Source of the DNA: Prevotella sp. | GTDB taxonomy: Bacteria > Bacteroidota > Bacteroidia > Bacteroidales > Bacteroidaceae | NCBI GenBank assembly: GCA_017478025.1 | Contig: JAFVGZ010000027.1 | Span: forward strand, 1-64,000 | Direction of reading: 5' to 3' | Length of the DNA stretch: 64,000 nt | The notes under the pieces: model-generated | Seen by the model: only the letters and a program-made list of their open reading frames with translations | What the model was told of the DNA's origin: nothing | Database searches by the model: none | Translations under genes and position numbers: made by a program | Shown: piece by piece, positions 7,634 through 16,530 of the stretch | How positions within the stretch are numbered: position 1 is the first letter of the stretch | Layout: the number at the start of each line of letters is the position of its first letter

Positions 7634-7678
7634 TTCATAATGCATAATGCATAATTAATAGTGCATAGTGCATAATTT
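7633..7678. repeat. Dispersed ATGCAT repeat (type C), copy 2
   Basis: ATTCATAATGCATAATGCAT and degenerate continuations start directly at the TAA stop of the S41 gene. Other copies: 344, 17003, 18246, 60036. Confidence 0.75.
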
Positions 7679-7688
7679 CGTTCATTTT

Positions 7689-7707
7689 CCTGCGATGTCA
7701 TCGCAGG
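7689..7707. repeat. Leader hairpin CCTGCGAT-GTC-ATCGCAGG
   Basis: Perfect 8-bp stem with a 3-nt loop, 21 bp before the rnr ATG. Nearly the same hairpin occurs at 50682-50700 before the GH105 gene. It has no T-run. It may be an mRNA-stability or translational element, or a small mobile repeat. Confidence 0.6.
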
Positions 7708-7728
7708 CATAACTAAAATCGCGATACT

Positions 7729-9966
7729 ATGGCAAAAGGAAAGAAAGAAGGCAAGCGCATCAACAAGGCGCAGCTGGCTGAGAAACTGGAGGCGTTCTTT
7801 GCAGCGCATCCCGATGAGACGTTATCGTTCAAGACCATATTCCGGTTGTTGCACATCGACACGCATCCTCAGAAGATGCTTGCCATCGATATCATGGAGG
7901 ATATGGCGTGGGATGATTACCTGACAAAGGTAAGCGACTCCTCCTATCGCCTGGCTGATAATACGCAGACGATGGTCGGTACGTTCCGTGCTAAGTCCAG
8001 CGGACGTAACAGCGTGTTGCCCGATGGCAGCGACAAGCCTATCTTCGTGGCCGAGCGCAACAGCCTCTTTGCCCTCAACGGCGACAAGGTGCGCATCACG
8101 ATGATGGCACGTCGCCGCAACCACATACGCGAGGCGCAGGTGGTGGAGATCATACAGCGCAAGACGGAACAGTTCGTAGGCAGGCTCCAGATAGAGGACG
8201 GTATGGCTTACCTCCTGCCCCTGGAGCCTATGGCATGCAATATCTTCATACCCCAGGGCAAGTTGAACAAAGGCAAGAACGGCGACCGCGTTGTAGTGAA
8301 GGTCTTGAAGTGGCCCGATGCCGAGCACCGCAGCATTGTGGCAGAGGTGATGGATGTCCTCGGGCCGCAGGGTGACAATACCGCAGAGATGCATGCCATA
8401 CTGGCACAGTTTGGGCTGCCGTATAAGTATCCCGAGGCGGTGGAAGAGGCAGCAAACAAAATCAGCGATGAGATAACCGAGGCCGACCTTGCCGAGCGCG
8501 AGGACTTCCGCGATGTGTGGACCTGCACCATAGACCCCCACGATGCTAAGGACTTTGACGATGCGCTGAGCATCAGGCAGCTGCAGGGAGGCCTGTGGGA
8601 GGTGGGTGTTCACATTGCCGACGTGAGCCACTATGTCACCGAGGGCTCTGTGATAGACAAGGAGGCGCAGCAGCGCGCTACGAGCGTCTATCTCGTGGAT
8701 CGCACCATACCGATGCTGCCCGAGCGCCTGTGTAACTATATCTGCTCCCTGCGCCCCAACGAGGATAAGCTGGCATACAGCGTCATCTTCACCCTCGACG
8801 ATGAGGCGGTGGTGAAGAACTACCGCATAGTGCACACCGTCATCAACAGCAACCGCCGCTATGCCTATGAGGAGGTGCAGGCTGTGATAGACGCTACGGC
8901 GCGCCTGCAGGCTAAGGGAACGGTGCTGTCAAAGAAGGAGCGCGAGGAGGCCGAGGCCACGGTGAAGGACGAGCCGTACGCAGAGCAGCTGCTGACGCTC
9001 AACCGACTGGCACACAAGCTGCGCGAGCGTAGGTTCCAGAACGGCTCCGTGCGCTTTGAGCGTGAGGAGTTGCGCTTTGACATAGACGAGACGGGCAAGC
9101 CGACACGCTGCTATTTCAAGAAGTCGCTGGCTGCCAATCAGCTGATAGAGGAGTTTATGCTGCTGGCCAACAGGACCGTTGCCGAGCATGTGGGCAAGGT
9201 CCAGGTACCTCGCGGCGGAGCCGGAGCGAAGGGCAAGAAGCCCGCTGGAAAGACATTGCCGTACCGCATACACGACTCTCCCGACCCGCAGAAGATGGAG
9301 ACGCTGCGTGAGTTCGTGGCGAAGTTCGGCCACAAGCTGAAGTCAACCGGCACCAAGAGTGCCACAGCCCGCGCCATGAACGCCCTGATGGACGAGGTGG
9401 AGGGGCGGCCCGAGGGTAACGCCATACAGATGGTGGCGCTCAGAGCCATGATGAAGGCTAAGTATTCCACGCACAACATTGGCCACTTCGGACTGGCTTT
9501 CGAATACTATACCCATTTCACATCGCCTATCCGACGCTATCCCGACACGATGGTTCACCGCCTCCTGACGCGTTATGAGAACGGTGGGCGCAGCGCCAAT
9601 CAGGACAAGTACGAGGAACTGTGCGAGCACTCCAGCGAGATGGAGCAGCTCGCGGCACAGGCTGAACGCGAGTCCATCAAGTATAAGATGGTGGAATACA
9701 TGGGTCAGTTCCTGGGCGAGGAATTCGATGCGCACATCTCCGGCATCACCAGTCACGGCATCTATTGCGAGATAGACGAGAACCACTGCGAGGGCATGGT
9801 GAGCCTCCTGGACCTGAACGATGACTACTATGAGTTTGATGAGCGCAACTTCCAGCTCGTAGGCCGCCGCCGTCACAACCGTTACAGCCTCGGTGACCCC
9901 ATCCGCATCAAGGTGGCAAAGGCCAACCTGGAGCGCAGACAGCTGGACTTCATCCCCGCGGAGTAA
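7729..9966 (+). CDS. rnr: Ribonuclease R
   Basis: 745 residues. The N-terminus is a basic helix-turn-helix/cold-shock region. The RNB catalytic domain begins near residue 260 with DPHDAKDFDDALSI, whose Asp residues bind the metal ion, and includes HIADVSHYV and YTHFTSPIRRYPD. A C-terminal S1 domain (GISTSHGIYCEI-type, here GITSHGIYCEIDE) follows. This is the hydrolytic 3'-5' exonuclease that removes structured RNA; the length is normal for RNase R. Codons 490-512 hold a Lys/Gly-rich insertion (RGGAGAKGKKPAGK), found in Bacteroidales homologues to varying extent. It lies downstream of the S41 gene and a leader hairpin at 7689. Confidence 0.95.
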   Translation: MAKGKKEGKRINKAQLAEKLEAFFAAHPDETLSFKTIFRLLHIDTHPQKMLAIDIMEDMAWDDYLTKVSDSSYRLADNTQTMVGTFRAKSSGRNSVLPDGSDKPIFVAERNSLFALNGDKVRITMMARRRNHIREAQVVEIIQRKTEQFVGRLQIEDGMAYLLPLEPMACNIFIPQGKLNKGKNGDRVVVKVLKWPDAEHRSIVAEVMDVLGPQGDNTAEMHAILAQFGLPYKYPEAVEEAANKISDEITEADLAEREDFRDVWTCTIDPHDAKDFDDALSIRQLQGGLWEVGVHIADVSHYVTEGSVIDKEAQQRATSVYLVDRTIPMLPERLCNYICSLRPNEDKLAYSVIFTLDDEAVVKNYRIVHTVINSNRRYAYEEVQAVIDATARLQAKGTVLSKKEREEAEATVKDEPYAEQLLTLNRLAHKLRERRFQNGSVRFEREELRFDIDETGKPTRCYFKKSLAANQLIEEFMLLANRTVAEHVGKVQVPRGGAGAKGKKPAGKTLPYRIHDSPDPQKMETLREFVAKFGHKLKSTGTKSATARAMNALMDEVEGRPEGNAIQMVALRAMMKAKYSTHNIGHFGLAFEYYTHFTSPIRRYPDTMVHRLLTRYENGGRSANQDKYEELCEHSSEMEQLAAQAERESIKYKMVEYMGQFLGEEFDAHISGITSHGIYCEIDENHCEGMVSLLDLNDDYYEFDERNFQLVGRRRHNRYSLGDPIRIKVAKANLERRQLDFIPAE

Positions 9967-10149
9967 TTCGCTGTAGGATTTTGAATCAGATTTTGGAGGA
10001 TTTTGAGCGTAGCGACCAAAGAACGGTGGGTCGGCCTGAAGGCCTCAAAAACGGAATAAGTGGATAAAAAGAACCCACCTTAATAGGATTCTCCGCTAAA
10101 AAACACCCCTCCAAAACGATTAGCTCTGCCATTTTGTCAGTCCCCACAC

Positions 10150-11019
10150 TTACCGCTTTCCTTGTGGCTGGGTGGCTACAAATTTCTTTATTTGCTCTAT
10201 TGCTTCCTGTCGCTCCTTGGGCTTGAAGCCGTGGCCTGCACCGGGGATGACGTGCAGGCTGGCATTCTTGTATGTCTTGACGGCACGCTCTGAATCGTCC
10301 ATTCTCACCACTTTGTCGGCGTCGCCCTGGATGATGAGCACGGGCTTTTTGAATTTCTTCATGGTCTTGAAGGGGTCTATGCCGCGCACCTCCATGAAGT
10401 AACGGCGTCCCAGAGGCACGTTCCACATACGGGTGGTATCGGGGATATCCTCCACCTTCGGGTATTTCTCGTTCCAGTTGTCAGGGATGCAGAGGGCGGG
10501 ATAGATGAGCACAAGCTCACTGACCTCCTTGTTCATCTGCGCTGCGGTGAGTGCGGAGACGAGTCCTCCCTGACTCTCTCCGATGAGCATGATGCGGTCA
10601 GGGTCCACGTATGGCTGCTTACGGAAATAGCTGACGATGGCGCGCAGGTCGCTCTGCTCATCGAGTACGGACATATTCATGGTGTTTGAGTCGCTGCGGC
10701 TGCGCGTTGAGCCGCATGGGAAGTCAAACGTATAGGTCATCCATCCCTGCTCTGCCAACGGTGCGAAGTAACCCTCAGCGAAGTGGTGGGTGCCATTGAA
10801 GCCATGGCTGACGATGGCGATGGGCATACGTCCCTGCGCCTGCACGGGTCTGTTGAGCACACCGTATATCTGCCTGTCTCCGTTTTCTATCCACAGGCTG
10901 CGCACATTGCCGGTGTCATCGGGATTTACGTACTCCATTGTCCTGCCGCTATGGTTCTCGGCATAATTCAAGACAGAGCCGGCAATGAATGCCAGCAAAA
11001 GCATTGTTCGTCTGATCAT
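10150..11019 (-). CDS. Secreted alpha/beta hydrolase
   Basis: 289 residues with a signal peptide (MIRRTMLLLAFIAGSVLNYA). It has the alpha/beta-hydrolase layout of the dienelactone-hydrolase/acyl-esterase group: the oxyanion region SHGFNGTHHF, the nucleophile elbow GESQGG, a catalytic Asp in IIQGDADKVV, and a catalytic His in GAGHGF. The substrate is unknown; a role in removing acetyl or feruloyl esters from plant polymers is possible given the neighbouring CAZymes. It stands alone, convergent with rnr. The 183-bp gap between the two shows no clear feature beyond a GGCCTGAAGGCC palindrome. A minus-strand -7 box lies at 11063-11070. Confidence 0.8.
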   Translation of the reverse strand: MIRRTMLLLAFIAGSVLNYAENHSGRTMEYVNPDDTGNVRSLWIENGDRQIYGVLNRPVQAQGRMPIAIVSHGFNGTHHFAEGYFAPLAEQGWMTYTFDFPCGSTRSRSDSNTMNMSVLDEQSDLRAIVSYFRKQPYVDPDRIMLIGESQGGLVSALTAAQMNKEVSELVLIYPALCIPDNWNEKYPKVEDIPDTTRMWNVPLGRRYFMEVRGIDPFKTMKKFKKPVLIIQGDADKVVRMDDSERAVKTYKNASLHVIPGAGHGFKPKERQEAIEQIKKFVATQPQGKR

Positions 11020-11062
11020 ATCGTTACTGTTAGGTTTGTTGAACTTTGATTAATTCCGTCGG

Positions 11063-11070
11063 CAAAGGTA
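11063..11070 (-). promoter_or_regulatory. -7 box for the alpha/beta hydrolase gene
   Basis: TACCTTTG on the minus strand, 43 bp before the ATG at 11019. Confidence 0.55.
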
Positions 11071-11155
11071 TGAACTTTTCTGCAAATAACGCATTCAATA
11101 ATGTAACATTTTGTTGAAACAGCGTATCATTTCAAAAATGGCGATGCTGATTGTT

Positions 11156-11266
11156 GCGACGTGGGACACGTCGCCTCCTACAACATGGAGAAGCAACCAC
11201 TCGGATAAAATTCAACCTCCATTGTCCGCGGGGCGTTACAGTCCCTTATGGACAATGGAGGTTGAA
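11156..11266. repeat. Two inverted repeats between hydrolase and C11 protease
   Basis: GCGACGT-GGGAC-ACGTCGC (11156-11174) is a 7-bp hairpin. TTCAACCTCCATTGTCC (11211-11227) and its exact reverse complement (11250-11266) form a 17-bp stem with a 22-nt loop. The second has the same architecture as the element at 4489-4552: a long perfect stem, a 20-odd nt loop and no T-run. Confidence 0.65.
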
Positions 11267-11298
11267 GGAATATCTACTGAGCAAGTAATCAGGAGAAC

Positions 11299-12753
11299 TT
11301 ACTCATAGAGGTAGCCGAGGTCGTAGGTAGAGTTGTTGGCTGGGTTCGTGCCGCTCTCATTAATGGCTACGGTATTCATATCGAGGTATTTGCTCCAGCC
11401 GGTAGCCTTGTCAAAGGCATTGGTCTTGTAGTTCTGGCCATATTTCATCCAGGTACCATCGGTGTATGGGTAAACAGAGACTCCGAGGCTGAAGTATCCC
11501 TTCTTTGGAGCAATCTTCTCGCCCTTGCTGTTGACGATGTTTGCGTAGCTGAGACGATAGATCTTGGCAGCATTGAGTGCACTCTCCAAGTCGGTGACTA
11601 TCTGGTTGGCAGTGGCATTCTTGCCTTCGTCCAGTCGCTCTGCCAGGTTGACAGCGAAGTCAAGTGCATCAATGAAATAGCAGTCATACTCCAGGACGTA
11701 GGTCTTTGCCATAGCAGCGTCAATCTGTGCCTTCTTGGTGGCATCGCCGTAACCCTCGCATACGAGGGTTGCAAGCTTCTTCATCTGTGCATTGATGTCT
11801 GCCAGCTTGCTTGAGCGCCAGCAAGCCCAGTCACAGTTCTCATTGTGCAACTCGCCCTTCTTCTTAGGATTTTGCACATTGACGAAGTACTGGTTATAGT
11901 CTGCATCCTTATACTGTCCATCTATCTGCGCAGCCTTCTCAAAGTCATCAGGCGAACTGTTGATGGCACTGATGATGTCGTATATCAGGGCTGGAATGGC
12001 ACGTGATACGTGTGAGCTGCAGAACTGGTAGTCGCAGTATGGAGCAAGCTCCGTCAGCACCTCCATCTGTCCCATCATGCAACCACACCAATAGATGGCC
12101 TTCAGGTGGGTGTTCGTCTGCTGCAATGCATCAGCAATGGCACGCTCGCCTATACCGTAAGGAAAGTTCTTTTTGGCAGGGTTGGGATGGTTGTCATCGT
12201 ATGCAATGGCGCGTGTCACTTCCTCTGAGAGGTCAAGGCCGCCGCCGTGGTTCATAGGCATGAAGATATAGTTCTCAGCCGGCACGTTCTGCTTTACCCA
12301 GTTGATGTATTCCACCAGTGTGGCAGTCTTATAGAGAGGCACCTCCGATGCGTTCTTATACTTATACTTAGCGCGATAGCCCGCCTTGCTGAAGTCTGTC
12401 TGTGGAGTCAGCTCATAGCGGTAGCAGGTAGCCCAGTCACCGATAAAGTCTGGCACTTCATCACCATACTCAGAGGCATCCTTCGATGTATTGAACATCA
12501 CAGCGAAGCGTACCTGATTGCTGGGTACGTTGAGAGCCTTTAAGATGCCGGGGATGGCACTCTCATACCAGCCGTCCAGGTCTCCGCCAGCACAGCCATA
12601 GAACATAATCGTGTACTTGGCCTTCTGCTGCACTGGAGGCGTAGTGCCGCCACCGTCAACATTGTCATCGTTGTTGCTGCACGATGCAAATGAAAGCCCC
12701 ATTACCACTCCGAAGAGGGCAACCAACATGAGTTTCAATGATTTCTTCATCAT
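11299..12753 (-). CDS. Clostripain-family (C11) cysteine protease lipoprotein
   Basis: About 484 residues. The start is set at 12753 (or the next Met at 12750), where a lipoprotein signal begins; LSFASC gives the acylated Cys. Upstream in-frame codons lie before the predicted transcript start. A Gly/Thr linker is followed by the C11 fold with its two catalytic motifs: MPMNHGGGLD (His) and IYWCGCMMGQ (Cys). Clostripain-type enzymes cleave after Arg or Lys and mature by autocleavage. Anchored at the cell surface or periplasm, it may process peptides from the gut contents. The -7 box is at 12844-12851, giving a leader of about 85 nt. It is alone in its transcript. Confidence 0.85.
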   Translation of the reverse strand: MMKKSLKLMLVALFGVVMGLSFASCSNNDDNVDGGGTTPPVQQKAKYTIMFYGCAGGDLDGWYESAIPGILKALNVPSNQVRFAVMFNTSKDASEYGDEVPDFIGDWATCYRYELTPQTDFSKAGYRAKYKYKNASEVPLYKTATLVEYINWVKQNVPAENYIFMPMNHGGGLDLSEEVTRAIAYDDNHPNPAKKNFPYGIGERAIADALQQTNTHLKAIYWCGCMMGQMEVLTELAPYCDYQFCSSHVSRAIPALIYDIISAINSSPDDFEKAAQIDGQYKDADYNQYFVNVQNPKKKGELHNENCDWACWRSSKLADINAQMKKLATLVCEGYGDATKKAQIDAAMAKTYVLEYDCYFIDALDFAVNLAERLDEGKNATANQIVTDLESALNAAKIYRLSYANIVNSKGEKIAPKKGYFSLGVSVYPYTDGTWMKYGQNYKTNAFDKATGWSKYLDMNTVAINESGTNPANNSTYDLGYLYE

Positions 12754-12843
12754 TTCTTTGCTTTTTTGTTTAATAATCCTTTCTTTATGATCCACGCGAT
12801 GTCTGCGTATGATGAAAACAAACATCCACCGCAAAAATCGGCG

Positions 12844-12851
12844 CAAAGTTA
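12844..12851 (-). promoter_or_regulatory. -7 box for the C11 protease gene
   Basis: TAACTTTG on the minus strand. The 308-bp gap 12754-13061 holds this box and the terminator at 12985-13017 and no gene that I can support. Confidence 0.55.
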
Positions 12852-12980
12852 GTAAAAAAATATAAATAAGACTAATTTTTGCGCAATTTTTTTTCTTTCT
12901 GTAACATTCATGTAACATCTTTTTTCAGCACCCGGCATCCCGTGACGCTTGCTTAGCGGAGCAAAAACACAAATGTCAAA

Positions 12981-13020
12981 AAAAAGCCCGAAAATATACT
13001 TTTTGTATTTTCGGACTTTT
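12981..13020 (-). terminator. Terminator of the lipoprotein gene at 13062
   Basis: On the minus strand AGTCCGAAAATAC and GTATATTTTCGGGCT pair with one mismatch and a 2-nt bulge around an AAAAA loop, followed by a run of eight T. Confidence 0.7.
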
Positions 13021-13061
13021 TCGTTCTGCGGCCATGCTCATCGTATGTACTGCTTCGCGGC

Positions 13062-14168
13062 CTATCGGTTTTCCCTGAAGTATCGGAACTCTGACCCGTT
13101 GGGCAGCAGGTCCCAGCGGCTTCCTGTGAACTTCACCACAGCCGTGTCGCCCTGCAGGGATATGATGCCGCTGATGGGGTTGCCGGCGGCATCGGTAGCG
13201 GTGAACCTGAGGTTGTCACCATCTACTGTGCCTATACCGTCATCAAGGAGCGTCAAGCGGAAGATACCGATCTCAACGCTGTATCGCCCATCGCCACGGT
13301 TATAGTGTATGTGCAGGTTCGGTTCGTTGTTGTCTTCGTCAAGATAGTCACCCTCAAAGGGATGCGCTACGGCTGAAAGGCGTCCGAGGCTGATGGTGCC
13401 GTCGGACCCAAAGGTCAGCGGCGCACGGAGCGTAGGCATACAGTCGTAGGCCAATGCACCGCCTGCGGCGTACTTCACACCGGGCGTGACGAGCAGGCTG
13501 GGAGCATCGCCCGAAAGGTCATAGACCATCTGCTCGCCTATCCAGAGCGGGTGTTCCTTATCCAATGGTCCCATGTCGGTAAGGGTATCAGTAACTGCTA
13601 CGATGGAATCGTTGCCGTCATAGAACGTCATGCGTGCTCCGTTCACTGCGTAGCCAAGTCGCTTGCAGAGCTGCTGCTGAAGGTCGTAGGGCTGTGCAGG
13701 CGTGTGGGCAATGTAGGCAGAGTCATTGTCATGGAAACGAATGGCGTAGAGTCTTTCCACCGCGACACCCGTTCCCTCCATCGCACTACTGGTGAGCCAC
13801 AGCGTCTGCGCCTTACTGTCATAGCGCGCCAGGGGCTGACGCACGTTGCGGATATGGGGGAACGTGGTTGAAATGGCACCCATCATCACTACCATGCCGT
13901 ACCCTTCGGTTGATGTAGTATCTACTTCATCAAGACTGAAGACAGCGACATTGGACAGCGTATCGTTCATAATATCGTGCTCATGGAAGCGCTCGGCACC
14001 CTGAATAGCAGCCAGCACATGCGCCGGTGCAGTGTCAGCAGGCAACGGCGCGTCCAATACACCTGCCACAAGCGGCAACTCTTTTTCAATTCCCTTGCAA
14101 CCGCTCAGGACCATACTGACGCCACACAACAGAAGGATGGCATGGAGAAAGATTACTCTGCTATTCAT
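13062..14168 (-). CDS. Lipoprotein of unknown function
   Basis: 368 residues. The signal peptide ends in the lipobox MVLSGC, so the protein is membrane-anchored outside the cytoplasm. I recognise no catalytic motif. The body is rich in short beta-like segments with Asp and Thr turns (ARYDSKAQTLWLTSSAMEG, ARMTFYDGNDSIVAVTD). The last third repeats a pattern of simple beta strands (RYSVEIGIFRLTLLDD, GDNLRFTATDAAGNPISG), suggesting one or two beta-sandwich domains. It lies 44 bp downstream of the beta-helix protein gene on the same strand and ends at a clear terminator, so the two may be one transcript and the lipoprotein may work with that protein. Confidence 0.7.
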   Translation of the reverse strand: MNSRVIFLHAILLLCGVSMVLSGCKGIEKELPLVAGVLDAPLPADTAPAHVLAAIQGAERFHEHDIMNDTLSNVAVFSLDEVDTTSTEGYGMVVMMGAISTTFPHIRNVRQPLARYDSKAQTLWLTSSAMEGTGVAVERLYAIRFHDNDSAYIAHTPAQPYDLQQQLCKRLGYAVNGARMTFYDGNDSIVAVTDTLTDMGPLDKEHPLWIGEQMVYDLSGDAPSLLVTPGVKYAAGGALAYDCMPTLRAPLTFGSDGTISLGRLSAVAHPFEGDYLDEDNNEPNLHIHYNRGDGRYSVEIGIFRLTLLDDGIGTVDGDNLRFTATDAAGNPISGIISLQGDTAVVKFTGSRWDLLPNGSEFRYFRENR

Positions 14169-14212
14169 AATAGTATATGGAATGGTATTTACACCTTATT
14201 ATTTTGCCGCTA

Positions 14213-15913
14213 CTACTTCATCTCGATACTTGCAATGAGTGTGGCTGACTCACCCGCGCTGCCGGTGTGCTGCAGGTGGAAGCCGCCGAAGCTGTTGGGA
14301 TGCGGCATTGCAGCCGTGATGGTCTGTATGCGGCCCTGGTGCTCTATCGATGCCGAGATGATGTCTGATGATTGCGCTGAGGTAGAGTTGTCTTGCTTTG
14401 CCGAGGCGTCAGTCGATGCAGCGGTGGTGACCTTCACACGGCAACCGGGTTTGTAGAGGTCGCAGCGCTCTGCCTTGGAGATAGCCGTGATGGTACCGTT
14501 CTGATATTCCACAAGGAGCATCTCCACTGCGTGGTCGTAGTCAGGCGTGCGACGGAAGCGAACGCCGTAGCCCGTCAGGGTGTTGACATCAAACTTTATG
14601 CACACATCCATATACTGCGCCGTGGCTGACCCAAAGCCCTGACCGGCATCCTTGCAGGGATAGAGGAGCAGTTCAACGCTATGGATTCTGTCAGACGGCA
14701 GCATCATGCGAGCGCCCCGCTGCAGCTGCACAAGGCCCCACACGCCCTCGCCGCCGTTCACTCCCTGGGCAAAGCCCCAGCTTGCGGCATCGGGGTTGGG
14801 GTGATACATGTGCTCCTGCGGTATATCCGAGGGTACATAGCAGTCCATCATCCACCCCTTAGAGGGCGTATCTGCCGATGAAACGGGGGATTTCTGTATC
14901 TCAAACGGTAGCAGTGTCAGCGGCAACGGCTCCGTGGGTGTGGGCACGGAGAGAGGCTGCCCATTGAGCGTACAGCCTTCCATCACGCATGCATAGTCCG
15001 GCGATGGGCGCTTGGTCCACTCTATCCTGAGGTCAGGATCATCGCTGGTCCAGCGGCAGCGGCGCATGGTGACGAGTGATGTACGCTTAGTAAGATACTG
15101 CGTTCCGCGTGTCTTGCTGTGTATGTCGCAGTCATAGAAGTGTGCACCGCGACGGCTGGTGCTATAGAACGGCTTGCTGGAGAAGAACGTGAAGCTGCAA
15201 TGATGATAGTCGGCAGTGCCGCAGAGGGCATCATCGGTGCACTCAAAGTAGCAGTCATGGAACTCCACATCGTTGGCACCTGCCAACGGACAGAGGTTCA
15301 GACGCGAGATAAAGCGGCTGTTGTATGCTCTGTAGTGCGTACCGTTGCATATAGCGAGCTGCGCCTGCACAATGGCATCGCGGCGCCGCGGACGGTTCTG
15401 CTTGGTGTCAAGCGGATAGACGAGATCCACGTTGCAGTAGTTTCCCAGCGTGATGTTGCGCAGCGTGATGCTGTCACCGGTGATATGCAGCATGGTAAAA
15501 TTGCCCACCGCACCCTGTGTCTGACCGCGGTTGCAGGCCAGGACGACATCCTCGGGGTTGGACGACAGGCCAATGATGTCGCAGTTCGACAAGCGCAGCT
15601 GCATGCCGAACGGCACCCGCTCGCCTTCTGCGGGCATGCGCACCGCAGGGTCGTCGGGGTCATCGAGCCAATAGACGGCAGGCTCCAGGTATATGGAAAC
15701 GTGGTTCTTGCCTTGAGCAAAGGTCAAGGCTTCCCTGGCCGAGGCGAAAGTGTATGCCGCGGTGTCAGTGGGAACGGACGGATTGACATACAGACAACGG
15801 GGAGAAGAGACCAACTGTTGGCCCTCGAAAAAGAATTGTGTCTGTGCTAATGCTGTTGATGCAAACGCCTGCATTAGGCATAGCATCAGGGAGAGGGGGC
15901 GCTTGATTGTCAT
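14213..15913 (-). CDS. Secreted right-handed beta-helix protein, pectin-enzyme-like
   Basis: 566 residues with a signal peptide (MTIKRPLSLMLCLMQAFAST). Residues 40-320 show the parallel beta-helix pattern found in pectinesterases and polygalacturonases: LRNITLGNYCN, YRAYNSRFISRLNLCPLAG, VEFHDCYFECTDDALCGTA. The paired Asp and Cys-rich turns recall pectin methylesterase-like proteins, but I cannot point to a complete catalytic set. The C-terminal half (about 360-560) looks like a concanavalin-type beta-sandwich, as in substrate-binding modules. It overlaps the CYTH gene upstream by 4 bp (ATGA type) and so is translationally coupled to it. A pectin-active enzyme or binding protein is the best guess. 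Confidence 0.6.
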   Translation of the reverse strand: MTIKRPLSLMLCLMQAFASTALAQTQFFFEGQQLVSSPRCLYVNPSVPTDTAAYTFASAREALTFAQGKNHVSIYLEPAVYWLDDPDDPAVRMPAEGERVPFGMQLRLSNCDIIGLSSNPEDVVLACNRGQTQGAVGNFTMLHITGDSITLRNITLGNYCNVDLVYPLDTKQNRPRRRDAIVQAQLAICNGTHYRAYNSRFISRLNLCPLAGANDVEFHDCYFECTDDALCGTADYHHCSFTFFSSKPFYSTSRRGAHFYDCDIHSKTRGTQYLTKRTSLVTMRRCRWTSDDPDLRIEWTKRPSPDYACVMEGCTLNGQPLSVPTPTEPLPLTLLPFEIQKSPVSSADTPSKGWMMDCYVPSDIPQEHMYHPNPDAASWGFAQGVNGGEGVWGLVQLQRGARMMLPSDRIHSVELLLYPCKDAGQGFGSATAQYMDVCIKFDVNTLTGYGVRFRRTPDYDHAVEMLLVEYQNGTITAISKAERCDLYKPGCRVKVTTAASTDASAKQDNSTSAQSSDIISASIEHQGRIQTITAAMPHPNSFGGFHLQHTGSAGESATLIASIEMK

Positions 15914-16494
15914 TGATATTCTTTAGGCAGTGTGTGTCGCCAAATAGGGTAAGGCTCTGTCAACATGTTTTTGTTGTAGAAGAAGGGGTTCCCCGTCACT
16001 TCAGGGCCGATGAAATGGGGCAAAACGACAGGTTCATCAGGCTCTTTCAACTCCACCTCTGCCATAAGCAGCCCTTCGTTGTCACCATAGAACTCATCTA
16101 TCTCCCACACGTGTCCCTCGTAGTTCACGATGTGACGCACCTTGTCTATCCTCCCGCCCTCGCACAACTGTAACATCTCCAAGGCATCGGGGATGGGTAT
16201 CTGGCGCTCAAACTCATAACGCGAGAGCCCTCCGTCATGTGACTTTCCCTTGATGGTGAGGTAGGCTGTCCCTTCCCCGCCCTTGCCCTCCTCAGTGGAA
16301 GGGGAAAGAACTCCCCCATGAGTCTGCAGGGCAGACGGGGAGAGTTTCTGACCGCAGGCCACTTCACGCCGCAGGCGAATACGCACAGTGGCACCTATCA
16401 CGGCCATATAACCCTGAGAGATGAGGTAGGACGCACTCACCATGGAACGGAAGGAGTCATCGCGACTAACGAGATATTTCCGTTCTATCTCCAA
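15910..16494 (-). CDS. CYTH-domain triphosphatase-like protein with repeat-derived insert
   Basis: 194 residues. It opens with the CYTH signature EIERKYLV and keeps the alternating charged strands of the triphosphate tunnel (TVRIRLRRE, TAYLTIKGKS, RYEFERQIP, WEIDEFYGDNEGLLMAEVEL). CYTH proteins of this type hydrolyse inorganic triphosphate or related substrates with Mg2+. Between the second and third strands, residues 46-75 form a Gly/Pro/Ser-rich insert (KLSPSALQTHGGVLSPSTEE) not expected in the fold. Its DNA is a CTCTCCCC ... GGGGGAG repeat like those at the 5' ends of four other genes here. The insert falls in a loop, so the protein may still fold. It overlaps the next gene by 4 bp. Confidence 0.8.
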   Translation of the reverse strand: MEIERKYLVSRDDSFRSMVSASYLISQGYMAVIGATVRIRLRREVACGQKLSPSALQTHGGVLSPSTEEGKGGEGTAYLTIKGKSHDGGLSRYEFERQIPIPDALEMLQLCEGGRIDKVRHIVNYEGHVWEIDEFYGDNEGLLMAEVELKEPDEPVVLPHFIGPEVTGNPFFYNKNMLTEPYPIWRHTLPKEYQ

Positions 16495-16530
16495 AATGCT
16501 TTTAGTCTTTTACGCTTTGAATATGAAGTA

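Noticed and set aside
7822-8835. Long open frame on the minus strand (337 codons)
   Set aside because: It lies wholly inside rnr, has a low-complexity His/Leu/Ala/Val composition typical of an antisense shadow, and matches no family.
11111-11308. Small plus-strand gene (65 codons)
   Set aside because: It runs through two inverted repeats and into the C11 gene; no promoter or conserved feature supports it.
15119-15850. Plus-strand open frame (243 codons)
   Set aside because: Antisense to the beta-helix protein, with no recognisable motif; the minus-strand gene has signal peptide and beta-helix repeats.
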